From assembly GCF_002192455.1 (NCBI RefSeq), contig NZ_CP021744.1, forward strand, positions 5,799,501-5,863,500: a stretch of DNA of 64,000 nucleotides. The letters run 5' to 3'. Below, one piece after another: positions 55,443 to 62,773 of the stretch. Each line of letters begins with the position of its first letter. Within the stretch, counting starts at the first letter, position 1. A model generated the notes under the pieces. The model did no database searches, was not told where the DNA came from, and was given only the letters and a program-made list of their open reading frames with translations. Origin of the DNA: Streptomyces albireticuli. GTDB taxonomy: Bacteria; Actinomycetota; Actinomycetes; Streptomycetales; Streptomycetaceae. A program made the translations under genes and the position numbers.

Positions 55443-55681
55443 TGCCCGGCGGAGCGGGGGCGCGCGACCGGCCCGCGCACCCCGGCCGCGGGCGCGCCGG
55501 CGCGGTCAGGGTCCGCCCCCGACGGCGGGATGAGGGCACACGCGCCCTGAGGAGGAGCGGTCCGGGCGCGGACCGGGCCCTGCGGACCAGACGGGAGCGC
55601 GCCCGGTTCCGCCCTGCGGCCGAGGGTGATTCACCGCTGCGGGGGAAGCGGTGGACGGGGTGGGCACGGAAGCCTTGGGAC

Positions 55682-55852
55682 ATGAGCCGAACGCGACGGA
55701 GTCCGCTCCTCGAAGCCCTTGCCACCACAGCCGATCCGGGGTTCCCGACCTGGGACGACCACGCGACGTTCTGCGGCGGGAACCCGCCCGCGGGACGCCC
55801 GGGAGCGCCGCGCGCCATGCGGCGGGGAGAGCCGGGGACCGGCCCCGGGTAG
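55682..55852 (+). CDS. Doubtful small open reading frame of 56 codons
   Basis: It would encode a peptide starting MSRTRRSPLLEALATTADP with a single cysteine (FCGGNPP) and a Pro/Gly/Arg-rich end. Third codon positions are about 80 percent GC, lower than real genes nearby. No ribosome binding site is visible. An inverted repeat ends 28 nt before it. It may be noncoding. Confidence 0.25.
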   Translation: MSRTRRSPLLEALATTADPGFPTWDDHATFCGGNPPAGRPGAPRAMRRGEPGTGPG

Positions 55853-56126
55853 CGGGACCGTCCGGCGCCGTCCGCCTTCGCCCGCGGCCCGGGGCAGGAG
55901 GAGGGCGCGGCGCCGGGCCGGGGTGTGCGAACGCCCGCCGGGCCGTCCCGGGGAAGGATCCCGGGGCGGCCCGGCGCCCCGCGCGCGCACAACGGGCCTC
56001 GGCGTGGCGGCCCGCCGGGACCGGGCGGCCGGGCCCCTGGCGCGGGTGGGGACGTCCGCGGCCCCTCCGGACCGCCGGCGTCACCTACCCTGTGCGGATG
56101 ATCAACGGTTCGCGAAGATCCGCCCC

Positions 56127-57377
56127 GTGACGGCCCTCCTCGGCCACCGGGCCCGCCTCCGCTGGGTGCACCTCCTCCTCGGCGGCGCGCTGCTGATGCC
56201 GTACTACCTCCTGGCCGACGTCCTCCTCGCCCTGGTCACCGCTCCCGACGGGGGAAGCCTCCTCCTCGGGGGCTCGCTCGCCCGGCAGTTCGGCGTCTTC
56301 GCGCTGGCCCTCCTCCCCGCCGCGCTCACCGCGCTCCTGCCGCTCGTACGCCCCCTGGAGGGCGCGGCGGCGCGGGCGCTGTGCGGGGTGCCGGGCGAGG
56401 GGCTGGCCACCGGGCCGAGCACCTCCTGGGCCGCGCGCGGCAGGACGGCCGCCTGGTACACGCTCCACCTCACGGCCGGCGGCCTCGTCAGCGGGATGTC
56501 GCTGGCCACCCCGCCGGCCGCCGTGACGCTGATCGCCCTGCCCTTCCTCGACCGCGACCGGGACGCCGGGGGCCTGGGCCGGGCGGCGGTCTTCGCCGGG
56601 CCCCGGCTGCTCCTGGCGCCGCTCGCCGGGCTCGCCCTGCTGGCCCTGATCGTGGTCTCCTCCTGGGCGGCGGGCGCGCTCCTGGCGCGCTGCGCGCCCG
56701 TCCTCCTGGGACCCACGGCGGCCGACCGGCTGGCCGCCGCCGAGCGGCACGCGACCCATCTCGCGCTCCGCAACCGGCTGGCCCGCGAGCTGCACGACTC
56801 CGTGGGCCACGCGCTGAGCGCCGTCACCCTCCAGGCGAGCGCCGCGCGCAGGGTCCTCGACTCCGACCCCGAGTTCGCCCGGCAGGCGCTCGCGGCCATC
56901 GAGGCGACGACGCGGGACGCGGTCGGCGAACTCGACACGGTCCTCGGCCTCTTGCGCGAGGACGGCACGGCCTCCGCCGCGCCCGCGCCGACGCTCGCCG
57001 CCCTGGACGCCCTCCTGGAGCGCACCCGCGCGGCGGGCGGCACGGTCGTGCCCACCGTCGACGCCGCCCTGGACCGTGTGCCGGCGGTCGTCTCCCGCGA
57101 GGCCTACCGCATCGTCCAGGAGGGCCTCACCAACGCCTTGCGGCACGCGGGGCCGGTGCCGGTGCGGCTCGGCATCGCCTCGCGCGGGGGCGTCCTGGAA
57201 GTGACCTTGGAGAACCCGGTGGCGGGGGTGGTGCCGGGGGCCCGGCGGACGGGTGGTGGGCGGGGGCTGGCGGGGATCATGGAGCGGGTGCGGTTGCTGG
57301 GGGGTGGGGGTGAGTGGGGTGAGAGCGGGGGGACTTGGCGGCTGAGGGTGTGGCTGCCGGTGGGTGTGCGGGGGTGA
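56127..57377 (+). CDS. Membrane sensor histidine kinase (NarL/DesK type)
   Basis: The 416-residue kinase has four to six hydrophobic segments in the first 200 residues and no large outside domain. The HisKA_3 phosphorylation site is His223 in RELHDSVGHALS, and the ATPase domain has EAYRIVQEGLTNALRHAG and GGGRGLAGIMERVRLLGG. Such kinases pair with NarL-type regulators. None is adjacent; the regulator at 47623-48294 is the only candidate in the window. GTG start at 56127. Confidence 0.92.
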   Translation: MTALLGHRARLRWVHLLLGGALLMPYYLLADVLLALVTAPDGGSLLLGGSLARQFGVFALALLPAALTALLPLVRPLEGAAARALCGVPGEGLATGPSTSWAARGRTAAWYTLHLTAGGLVSGMSLATPPAAVTLIALPFLDRDRDAGGLGRAAVFAGPRLLLAPLAGLALLALIVVSSWAAGALLARCAPVLLGPTAADRLAAAERHATHLALRNRLARELHDSVGHALSAVTLQASAARRVLDSDPEFARQALAAIEATTRDAVGELDTVLGLLREDGTASAAPAPTLAALDALLERTRAAGGTVVPTVDAALDRVPAVVSREAYRIVQEGLTNALRHAGPVPVRLGIASRGGVLEVTLENPVAGVVPGARRTGGGRGLAGIMERVRLLGGGGEWGESGGTWRLRVWLPVGVRG

Positions 57378-57404
57378 GGGTGCGCGGGTGCGGTGGTGCG
57401 GTGG

Positions 57405-57606
57405 TGCGCCTGCGGCGGGCCTGTTCCCCACCCCGCCCCTTCCCGAACCGGGGCTCCGCCCCGGACCCCGGTCCTCGAACTCCCCCAGCTACCGCTGGGA
57501 GCACCTCCCAGCGGTAGCTGGGGGAGTTCGAGACCACCGCGCGTCAGCGCGGCCGGGGGCCCGGGGGCTTGCCCCCGGTTCCGGGAAGGGGCGGGGTGGG
57601 GGAATG
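57405..57606. repeat. GC-rich inverted repeat element at the kinase/transporter junction (copy 4)
   Basis: Two opposed modules meet in a perfect 28-bp hairpin, 57474-57501 with 57505-57532, around a CAC loop. Outer parts contain CCGGGGC-TCC-GCCCCGG hairpins. It can act as a terminator in both directions. The end of the BASS transporter gene lies inside it. Confidence 0.85.
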
Positions 57607-58620
57607 GCCCCCCGCAGGGGCGCCGTCGCGCGACATCCACGCCGCCACCACCGCTCCCGACACGTTGTGCCAGACCGAGAACACCGCCGCCGGCAACGCC
57701 GCCGCCGCGCTGAAGTGCGCCGTCGCCAGCGAGGCCGCCAGGCCGGAGTTCTGCATGCCGACCTCGAAGGCCATGGCCCGGCTCGCCGGGCGGCCCAGGC
57801 GGGCCAGCCGGCCGGACGCGTAGCCGAGGGCCAGGCCGAGGCCGTTGTGGAGGACGACGGCGAGGAGGACGAGGCCCGCCGCGTCCTTGATGCGGGCCGC
57901 GCTGCCCGACACCACCGTCAGGACGATGACGGAGATCGTCAGCGCCGACACCCACGGCAGGACGCGCAGCACCCGGTCGACGTACCGCCCCGCCAGCAGG
58001 CGTACGAGCGCGCCGCCGACGACCGGCACCAGCACCGTCTTGAGGATGTCGACGAGCATCGCCCCGGCGTCCACGTCCAGGAACCGGTCCGCGAGCAGCA
58101 GCGTCAACGGCGGTGTCACCAGCGGTGCGACGAGCGTGGAGACGGTCGCCACCGACACGGACAGCGCCACGTCGCCGCGCGCGAGGTAGGTGACCACGTT
58201 GGACGCCGTGCCGCTCGGCGCGCAGCCGACGAGGATGACGCCGGCCGCCAGCTGCGGCGGCAGGCCGAGCGCGGTGGCGATCAGCCAGCCCAGCCCCGGC
58301 ATGATCACGTAGTGGGCCACGAGGCCCAGCCCCACCGCCCAGGGGCGCTTGGCCACGGCGTGGAAGTCCGCCGGCGTGAGGGTGAGCCCCATCGCGAACA
58401 TGACCACGCCCAGCAGGTACGGCACCGCCGGCGCCCAGCCCGTGAAGTGCGAGGGCGCCGCGAGGCCCACGCCGCCCGCCGCGAGGACGAGCAGCGGGAA
58501 GACGGTGACGGCCAGCCGCGCGGTCCGGTCGGACGCGGCGCCGCCGGCCGCCGCGGCGGATCCGTCGGTCGCACCGCCCTGAACAGCGGCGGAGTCGGGG
58601 GAGGTTCGCTCGTTCGGCAT
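57544..58620 (-). CDS. Bile acid:sodium symporter (BASS) family transporter
   Basis: BASS proteins move organic anions or keto acids with sodium. About nine or ten hydrophobic segments lie in residues 35-330, with the family motifs PYLLGVVMFAMGLTLTPADF and ILVGCAPSGTASNVVTYLARG in parts, and EVGMQNSGLAASLA (sodium-site region). Length 358. The final 28 residues (RDGAPAGGHSPTPPLPGTGG and on) are read from the intergenic repeat and are not family sequence. The first 30 are Ser/Ala-rich. Confidence 0.92.
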   Translation of the reverse strand: MPNERTSPDSAAVQGGATDGSAAAAGGAASDRTARLAVTVFPLLVLAAGGVGLAAPSHFTGWAPAVPYLLGVVMFAMGLTLTPADFHAVAKRPWAVGLGLVAHYVIMPGLGWLIATALGLPPQLAAGVILVGCAPSGTASNVVTYLARGDVALSVSVATVSTLVAPLVTPPLTLLLADRFLDVDAGAMLVDILKTVLVPVVGGALVRLLAGRYVDRVLRVLPWVSALTISVIVLTVVSGSAARIKDAAGLVLLAVVLHNGLGLALGYASGRLARLGRPASRAMAFEVGMQNSGLAASLATAHFSAAAALPAAVFSVWHNVSGAVVAAWMSRDGAPAGGHSPTPPLPGTGGKPPGPRPR

Positions 58621-58729
58621 ACGGCCGGACCTTAGCGATCACTCCTGCCCTCGAACAGGGGTGACGCATGTGACGAGAAAACACTCACGCGTCGACGGAA
58701 TCGAATGCGGCTGCGAAACCTACCCTTTG

Positions 58730-58764
58730 GGGTGAACTGGCCTCAGTGTGCCGCCCGTTCACCC
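58730..58764. promoter_or_regulatory. Inverted GGGTGAAC/GTTCACCC pair upstream of the LAETG protein
   Basis: GGGTGAAC (58730-58737) and GTTCACCC (58757-58764) are perfect inverted copies 19 bp apart. GTTCACC is the PHO-box core, which is normally arranged as direct repeats. It lies about 100 nt before the start codon. Confidence 0.35.
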
Positions 58765-58860
58765 TCCAGGGGTCAAATATGGCGGGGTCCCGCCGCCGGC
58801 GCGCGCTGTCCCCCGTAGACGCGCCGGCGGCACCACACCTCTCGTGGGGGTTCCACGCAC

Positions 58861-59874
58861 GTGTTCAGCACCACCGTCATCCCTTCCTCCGGCATGCCCG
58901 TACGCCGCCGCGCCGTCCGTCTGGCCGTCGCCGCGACCGCCCTCACGGCCGTCGCCACCGGGACCGCCGCCGGACCCGCCGCCGCCACCGGGCCCACCGG
59001 CGGCACCTCCGGCAAGAGCACCCCGGCCGGCGGCACCTCCGCCGACGGGACCTCCGGCGCGGTCGTCCTCCGCACCGGCCTCGACATCGGCCTCCTCGAC
59101 AAGACGGTCCGCGTCCCCCTCGACACCTCGCTCAACGAGGTGAAGGCGCCCGCGAACGCCGACCGGACCGCCCTCACCGTCACCCTCGACGGCGTCGAAC
59201 AGGGCCGCCCCGTCACCGTCCTGCGCGCCGACACCGCCACCGCCCGCGCCACCGCCGACGGCCGGAAGGCCGAGGGCTACGCCCACCTCGTGCACGCCGA
59301 GGTGCGCCTGCCCGGGCTGCCGCAGCTCTCCCTCATCGAGGTGCGGCAGGTCACCTCCAGAGCGGTGTGCGAGGCGGGCCGGCAGCCGACGGCCAAGGCG
59401 AACGTGCTCGGCAGCGTCTCCGTCCTCGGGAAGCGCGTCACCCTCACCGCCACCGGCCCGACCAAGGTCTCCGTACCGGGCGTCGGCGAGGTCCGCCTCG
59501 ACCTGTCACGGACCGCCACGACCTCCCGCACGGCGGCCGCCGCGGCCCTCGAACTCAAGGTCTCCGTCAACCCCCTGCGGCTGAACGTGGCCGAGGTCGA
59601 AGGACAGGTCACACTCGCCCGGGCGACGTGCGAGACGCCCTCCGGCGCCGTACGCACACCCTCGCCGGCCGCGCCCGTCACACCGGGCGGGGGTACGAAG
59701 CCGCAGACGGCGGCGCACGTGCCGGCGAAGCCGGCGGCTCCGGCGGGGCCGGATCTGGCCGAGACCGGGGGTGGTTCGGCGGCGCCGTACGTGGTGGGGG
59801 TGGCGGGGCTGCTTGTGGTGGTGGGTGGCGGGGCGGTGGTGATGGGGCGGCGCCGGGCGGTCCGCCGCGGCTGA
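58861..59874 (+). CDS. Sortase-anchored LAETG surface protein
   Basis: The 337-residue protein has a signal peptide (RRRAVRLAVAATALTAVATG region), a Gly/Thr/Ser linker, a beta-rich middle domain with two cysteines (SRAVCEAG and RATCETP, possibly a disulfide) and a C-terminal sortase signal: LAETG, a hydrophobic segment and RRRAVRRG. LAXTG signals are cut by class E sortases in Streptomyces. I recall an S. coelicolor protein of this kind, SCO1860. GTG at 58861 has GTGGGGG upstream; ATG at 58894 is an alternative. Function unknown. Confidence 0.88.
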   Translation: MFSTTVIPSSGMPVRRRAVRLAVAATALTAVATGTAAGPAAATGPTGGTSGKSTPAGGTSADGTSGAVVLRTGLDIGLLDKTVRVPLDTSLNEVKAPANADRTALTVTLDGVEQGRPVTVLRADTATARATADGRKAEGYAHLVHAEVRLPGLPQLSLIEVRQVTSRAVCEAGRQPTAKANVLGSVSVLGKRVTLTATGPTKVSVPGVGEVRLDLSRTATTSRTAAAAALELKVSVNPLRLNVAEVEGQVTLARATCETPSGAVRTPSPAAPVTPGGGTKPQTAAHVPAKPAAPAGPDLAETGGGSAAPYVVGVAGLLVVVGGGAVVMGRRRAVRRG

Positions 59875-59878
59875 CGTG

Positions 59879-60066
59879 GCCGCTGCGCGGGGCTTTTTCC
59901 CCAGCCCCGCCCCTTCCCGTAACCGGGGGCTCCGCCCCCGGGCCCCCTTTTCCGCGCTCCGCGCGGTGGCCTCAAACGCCGGCCGGGCTGAAATCCAGCC
60001 CGGCCGGCGTTTGAGCCCCGGTATCGGGAAGGGGCGGGGCTGGGGAAAAGCCCGCCGCAGGCGACG
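59879..60066. repeat. GC-rich inverted repeat element between the LAETG gene and cobC (copy 5)
   Basis: Perfect 20-bp central arms (59971-59990 with 59996-60015) surround AAATC. Both flanks carry the opposed GGGGCTCCGCCCC-type module (left flank) and its partial mirror image. It ends just before the cobC stop codon. Confidence 0.85.
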
Positions 60067-60068
60067 CC

Positions 60069-61121
60069 TCAGCCGTCCGCCAGCACCTTCCCCAGCGCCT
60101 CCACGAAACGATCCGTCGTCCCCCGGTCCCGCACCGCCAGCCGCAGATACTCCGGCCCCAGACCCGGAAACGTGTCCCCGCGCCGCACCGCGAACCCCAG
60201 CCCCCGCAGCCGCCCCCGTACCGCCGCCGCGTCCGCCATCCGCACCAGCAGGAACGGGCCGGCCGCCGGGCCGTACACCCGCACCCCCTCGAACGCCGAC
60301 AGCGCCGCCGTCAGATGGGCCCGGTCGGCGGCCAGGTGGTGCGCGGCGTGCGCGGCCTCCGCGAGGGCCGGGGGAGCGCTGCACGCCTCCGCCGCCGCCA
60401 GCGCCGGCGACGACACCGGCCACAGCGGCTGGGCCCGCTCCAGCCGGGCTATCGTCCCCGGTGAGGCCAGGACGTAGCCGATGCGCAGCCCCGCCAGCCC
60501 CCAGGTCTTGGTGAGGCTGCGCAGCACGACCAGGCCCGGCAGGTCCGTCCGCGAGGCCAGCGACTCCCGCTCGCCGGGCACCGCGTCCATGAACGCCTCG
60601 TCCACGACCAGCGTCCGCCCCGGGCGCGCCAGCTGGGCCAGCGCCTGCGCCGGGTGCAGCACGGACGTCGGGTTGGTGGGGTTGCCCACCACCACCAGGT
60701 CCGCGTCGCCGGGCACCGCCCGCGGGTCCAGCCGGAAGCCGTCCTCCGGGTCCAGCAGCACCCGCTCCACCGTGTGCCCGGCGTCCCGCAGCGCGGCCTC
60801 CGGCTCCGTGAACTGCGGGTGCACGACGACCGGCCGCCGCACCCGCAGCGCGCGGGCGAGCAGGACGAACGCCTCCGCCGCCCCCGCCGTCAGCAGCACC
60901 CGCTCCTCCGGCAGCCCGTGCCGCTCGGCCACCGCACGCCGCGCCGCCCGCCCGTCGGGGTAGGCGGCCAGCCCGTCGAGCGAGGCCGCCAGCCGCTCCC
61001 GCAGCCACTCCGGGGGCGTGCCCGTCCGGACGTTCACCGCCAGATCGGTCAATTCCGCGCCACCGCCCCGCACTTCGGCGTCGCCGTGGTGCCGGAGGTC
61101 CGGTTCACTGGGTGTGTGCAT
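60069..61121 (-). CDS. cobC: Threonine-phosphate decarboxylase-like aminotransferase (CobC)
   Basis: CobC/CobD makes the aminopropanol linker phosphate for cobalamin by PLP-dependent decarboxylation. The PLP lysine is in SLTKTWGLAGLRIG, substrate motifs are VVGNPTNPTSVL and VVDEAFMD. Length is 350. ATG at 61119-61121. Assignment as CobC rather than histidinol-phosphate aminotransferase rests on neighbours: CobE-like and cobB genes follow in the same direction upstream. Confidence 0.85.
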   Translation of the reverse strand: MHTPSEPDLRHHGDAEVRGGGAELTDLAVNVRTGTPPEWLRERLAASLDGLAAYPDGRAARRAVAERHGLPEERVLLTAGAAEAFVLLARALRVRRPVVVHPQFTEPEAALRDAGHTVERVLLDPEDGFRLDPRAVPGDADLVVVGNPTNPTSVLHPAQALAQLARPGRTLVVDEAFMDAVPGERESLASRTDLPGLVVLRSLTKTWGLAGLRIGYVLASPGTIARLERAQPLWPVSSPALAAAEACSAPPALAEAAHAAHHLAADRAHLTAALSAFEGVRVYGPAAGPFLLVRMADAAAVRGRLRGLGFAVRRGDTFPGLGPEYLRLAVRDRGTTDRFVEALGKVLADG

Positions 61122-61561
61122 GGCCGCGGGCCACCTTCTCTTCTTCCTTGACGCTGACAGGGCCGGGGCGAGGGGCCCGCCCCATGACGGTACTGACGGC
61201 GACCCGGCCGCGCGCAGGCGGGTCCGCGCGGGTGATCCCGTACGGGGGACAGGCCACCGGTTCGCCTGCGGGCCGGCCCACGGATCCGTACGCGGCCGGC
61301 GGCGTTCCGGGCCCGCGCGGGCCCGGATCCGCGTGCGCGAGAACCCCGGTCCCCCCGCGGCCGTGCCACGGGCAGCGGCCGGCACGGATCCGCGTGCGAG
61401 AACCCCCGGTTCCGCAGGCCTCCGGCGCGCGAGTGCCCCCGGTCCGGCAAACCTCCCGCCCGCGAGAACCCCCGGTTCCGCAGGCCTCCGGCGCGCGAGT
61501 GCCCCCGGTCCGGCAAACCTCCCGCCCGCGAGAACCCCCGGTTCCGCAGACCTCCCGCCCC
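61122..61561. other. Intergenic region between cobE-like gene and cobC
   Basis: The 440 nt hold five 33-bp tandem repeats next to the cobE stop, then looser repeats (GGATCCGCGTGCG twice, about 61 bp apart, from 61325 and 61386), then roughly 180 nt before cobC. I found no clear cobalamin riboswitch. Confidence 0.55.
61397..61561. repeat. Five 33-bp tandem repeats directly after the cobE stop codon
   Basis: Units start at 61397, 61430, 61463, 61496 and 61529. They alternate in two types, A-B-A-B-A; the first two A copies and the two B copies are identical, so a 66-bp unit was duplicated recently. The array ends exactly at the base next to the cobE stop. Its length is a multiple of three and, on the minus strand, it stays in the cobE frame, where it would read as 11-residue repeats RAGGL..RG.S. 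Confidence 0.93.
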
Positions 61562-61939
61562 CTACGCCCCCGCCGCCCGCGCCACCGCGCACGTCGCCCC
61601 CGCCGACTTCCGCTTCCCCACCACCAGCGCCCCGCCCGCCCCCGCCGCCAGCAGCGCCGCCGCCTCGGCGACCCCCGGCACCCCCACCGCCGCCAGCACG
61701 GCCGCCGACGGATCCGGCACCGCCACCCCCGCCAGCGCCTCCGCGCCGTACGTCCGCAACGGCACCTCCAGCCGGGCCGCCGCGGCCACCAGGCCTGGCT
61801 CCCCGGCCTTCGCCTCCGCCGTCACCAGGGCCACCGGACGGGCGCCCGCGCCCAGCGCCCGGCCGGCCTCCGCCAGCGTCCGCCCGATCAGCGCGAGCAC
61901 CTCCGCCGCCGCCACGCCCCGACGCGCCCCCACCCCCAC
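61562..61939 (-). CDS. cobE: CbiG C-terminal domain / CobE-like cobalamin synthesis protein
   Basis: CbiG-C/CobE proteins act in ring contraction or precorrin handling in cobalamin synthesis. Motifs VGVGARRGVAAAEV, VTAEAKAGEPGL, VAVPDPSAAVLAAVGVPGVA and VVGKRKSAGATCAVAR are those of the family. Of the possible starts I choose GTG at 61937-61939, giving 125 residues; the next GTG is two codons on. No strong RBS is visible. The gene is divergent from the ZIP transporter. It lacks the CbiG N-terminal domain. Confidence 0.8.
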   Translation of the reverse strand: MGVGARRGVAAAEVLALIGRTLAEAGRALGAGARPVALVTAEAKAGEPGLVAAAARLEVPLRTYGAEALAGVAVPDPSAAVLAAVGVPGVAEAAALLAAGAGGALVVGKRKSAGATCAVARAAGA

Positions 61940-62032
61940 GTACAGCGGTGCGCGCAGCGGTGCCGCGACCGTGGCAAGCTCCGGAGAGGGGAAGGTCGGA
62001 GGCAGTGCAGCCGCGAGAAGGGTGGAGGGCCC

Positions 62033-62758
62033 GTGCCGGTCGTCGTCGCCCTGGGCGCGTTCCTGATGACACTCCTCGGCGGGTGGGCCGCCCAGCGCTT
62101 CACCGACCGCCGGCACCTCATCCTCGGGCTCGCCGGCGGACTGATGCTCGGCGTCGTCGGCCTCGACCTGCTGCCCGAGGCACTGGAGGCAGCCGACCGC
62201 GAGATCTTCGGCGTCCCCGTCGCCCTGCTCTGCTTCGTCCTCGGCTTCCTCACCGCCCACCTCGTCGAACGGCTCCTCGCCGTCCGCCGCGCCAACCACG
62301 GCATGACCGACGCGGTGCGCGCCCCCCAGGTCGGCCTCACCGCGGCCGCCGCCCTCGTCCTCCACAGCGCCATGGACGGCGTCGCCATCGGCGCCGCGTT
62401 CCAGGTGGACAGCGGGGTGGCCGCCGCCGTGGCCGTGGCCGTCGTCGCCCACGACTTCGCCGACGGCTTCAACACGTACACGATCACCGACCTGTACGGG
62501 AACCAGCGCCACCGCGCCCTCCTGATGCTCGCGGCCGACGCCGTCGCGCCCGTCGCCGGCGCCGCGTCCACCCTGCTCTTCACCCTTCCGGAGCAGTTCC
62601 TCGGCATCTACCTCGGCTTCTTCGGGGGTGTCCTGCTCTACCTCGCCACCTCGGACATCCTCCCCGAGGCCCACCACCAGCACCCGGCCCGCTCCACGCT
62701 CGCCTGCACGGTCGCCGGAGTGGCCTTCATCTGGCTCGTCGTGGGCCTCGCGAGCTGA
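62033..62758 (+). CDS. ZIP family metal transporter
   Basis: ZIP proteins carry zinc or other divalent metals into the cytoplasm. The 241-residue protein has about seven hydrophobic segments and the metal-site motif ALVLHSAMDGVAIGAAF and VVAHDFADGFNTY, with histidines and aspartates in helices 4 and 5. GTG at 62033 has a GGTGGAGGG upstream. It is inserted between cobalamin genes on the other strand, and cobalt is one possible substrate, which is a guess from position. It ends 15 nt from cobB. Confidence 0.88.
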   Translation: MPVVVALGAFLMTLLGGWAAQRFTDRRHLILGLAGGLMLGVVGLDLLPEALEAADREIFGVPVALLCFVLGFLTAHLVERLLAVRRANHGMTDAVRAPQVGLTAAAALVLHSAMDGVAIGAAFQVDSGVAAAVAVAVVAHDFADGFNTYTITDLYGNQRHRALLMLAADAVAPVAGAASTLLFTLPEQFLGIYLGFFGGVLLYLATSDILPEAHHQHPARSTLACTVAGVAFIWLVVGLAS

Positions 62759-62773
62759 ACCCGCCGGGAGCGG

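Larger units (their letters stand above)
55408..56126. other. Gene-poor region between the PLP enzyme and histidine kinase genes
   Basis: The 719 nt hold the promoters of two divergent genes, a 7-bp inverted repeat CACCGCT/AGCGGTG (55632-55638, 55647-55653) and one doubtful small frame (55682-55852). I see no other clear signal. Confidence 0.5.

Noticed and set aside
55651..56130. 159-codon frame overlapping the small peptide candidate
   Set aside because: It runs into the start of the histidine kinase gene in another frame and has Arg/Pro/Ala composition typical of a shadow frame.
58772..58860. c-di-AMP type riboswitch before the LAETG protein
   Set aside because: Only a loose CCCCC/GGGGG pairing is present, without conserved core sequence.
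61130..61300. Possible cobalamin riboswitch upstream of cobC
   Set aside because: GTCAGTACCGTC and GGACCCGCC on the minus strand recall parts of the B12 element, but the CCACTG core and the AATCCGG segment are missing.
61049..61516. 155-codon minus-strand frame carrying RAGGL repeats
   Set aside because: It has no start signal and its first half overlaps the cobC start; it is more likely a read-through of the repeats. Kept only as an idea in the finding on the array.
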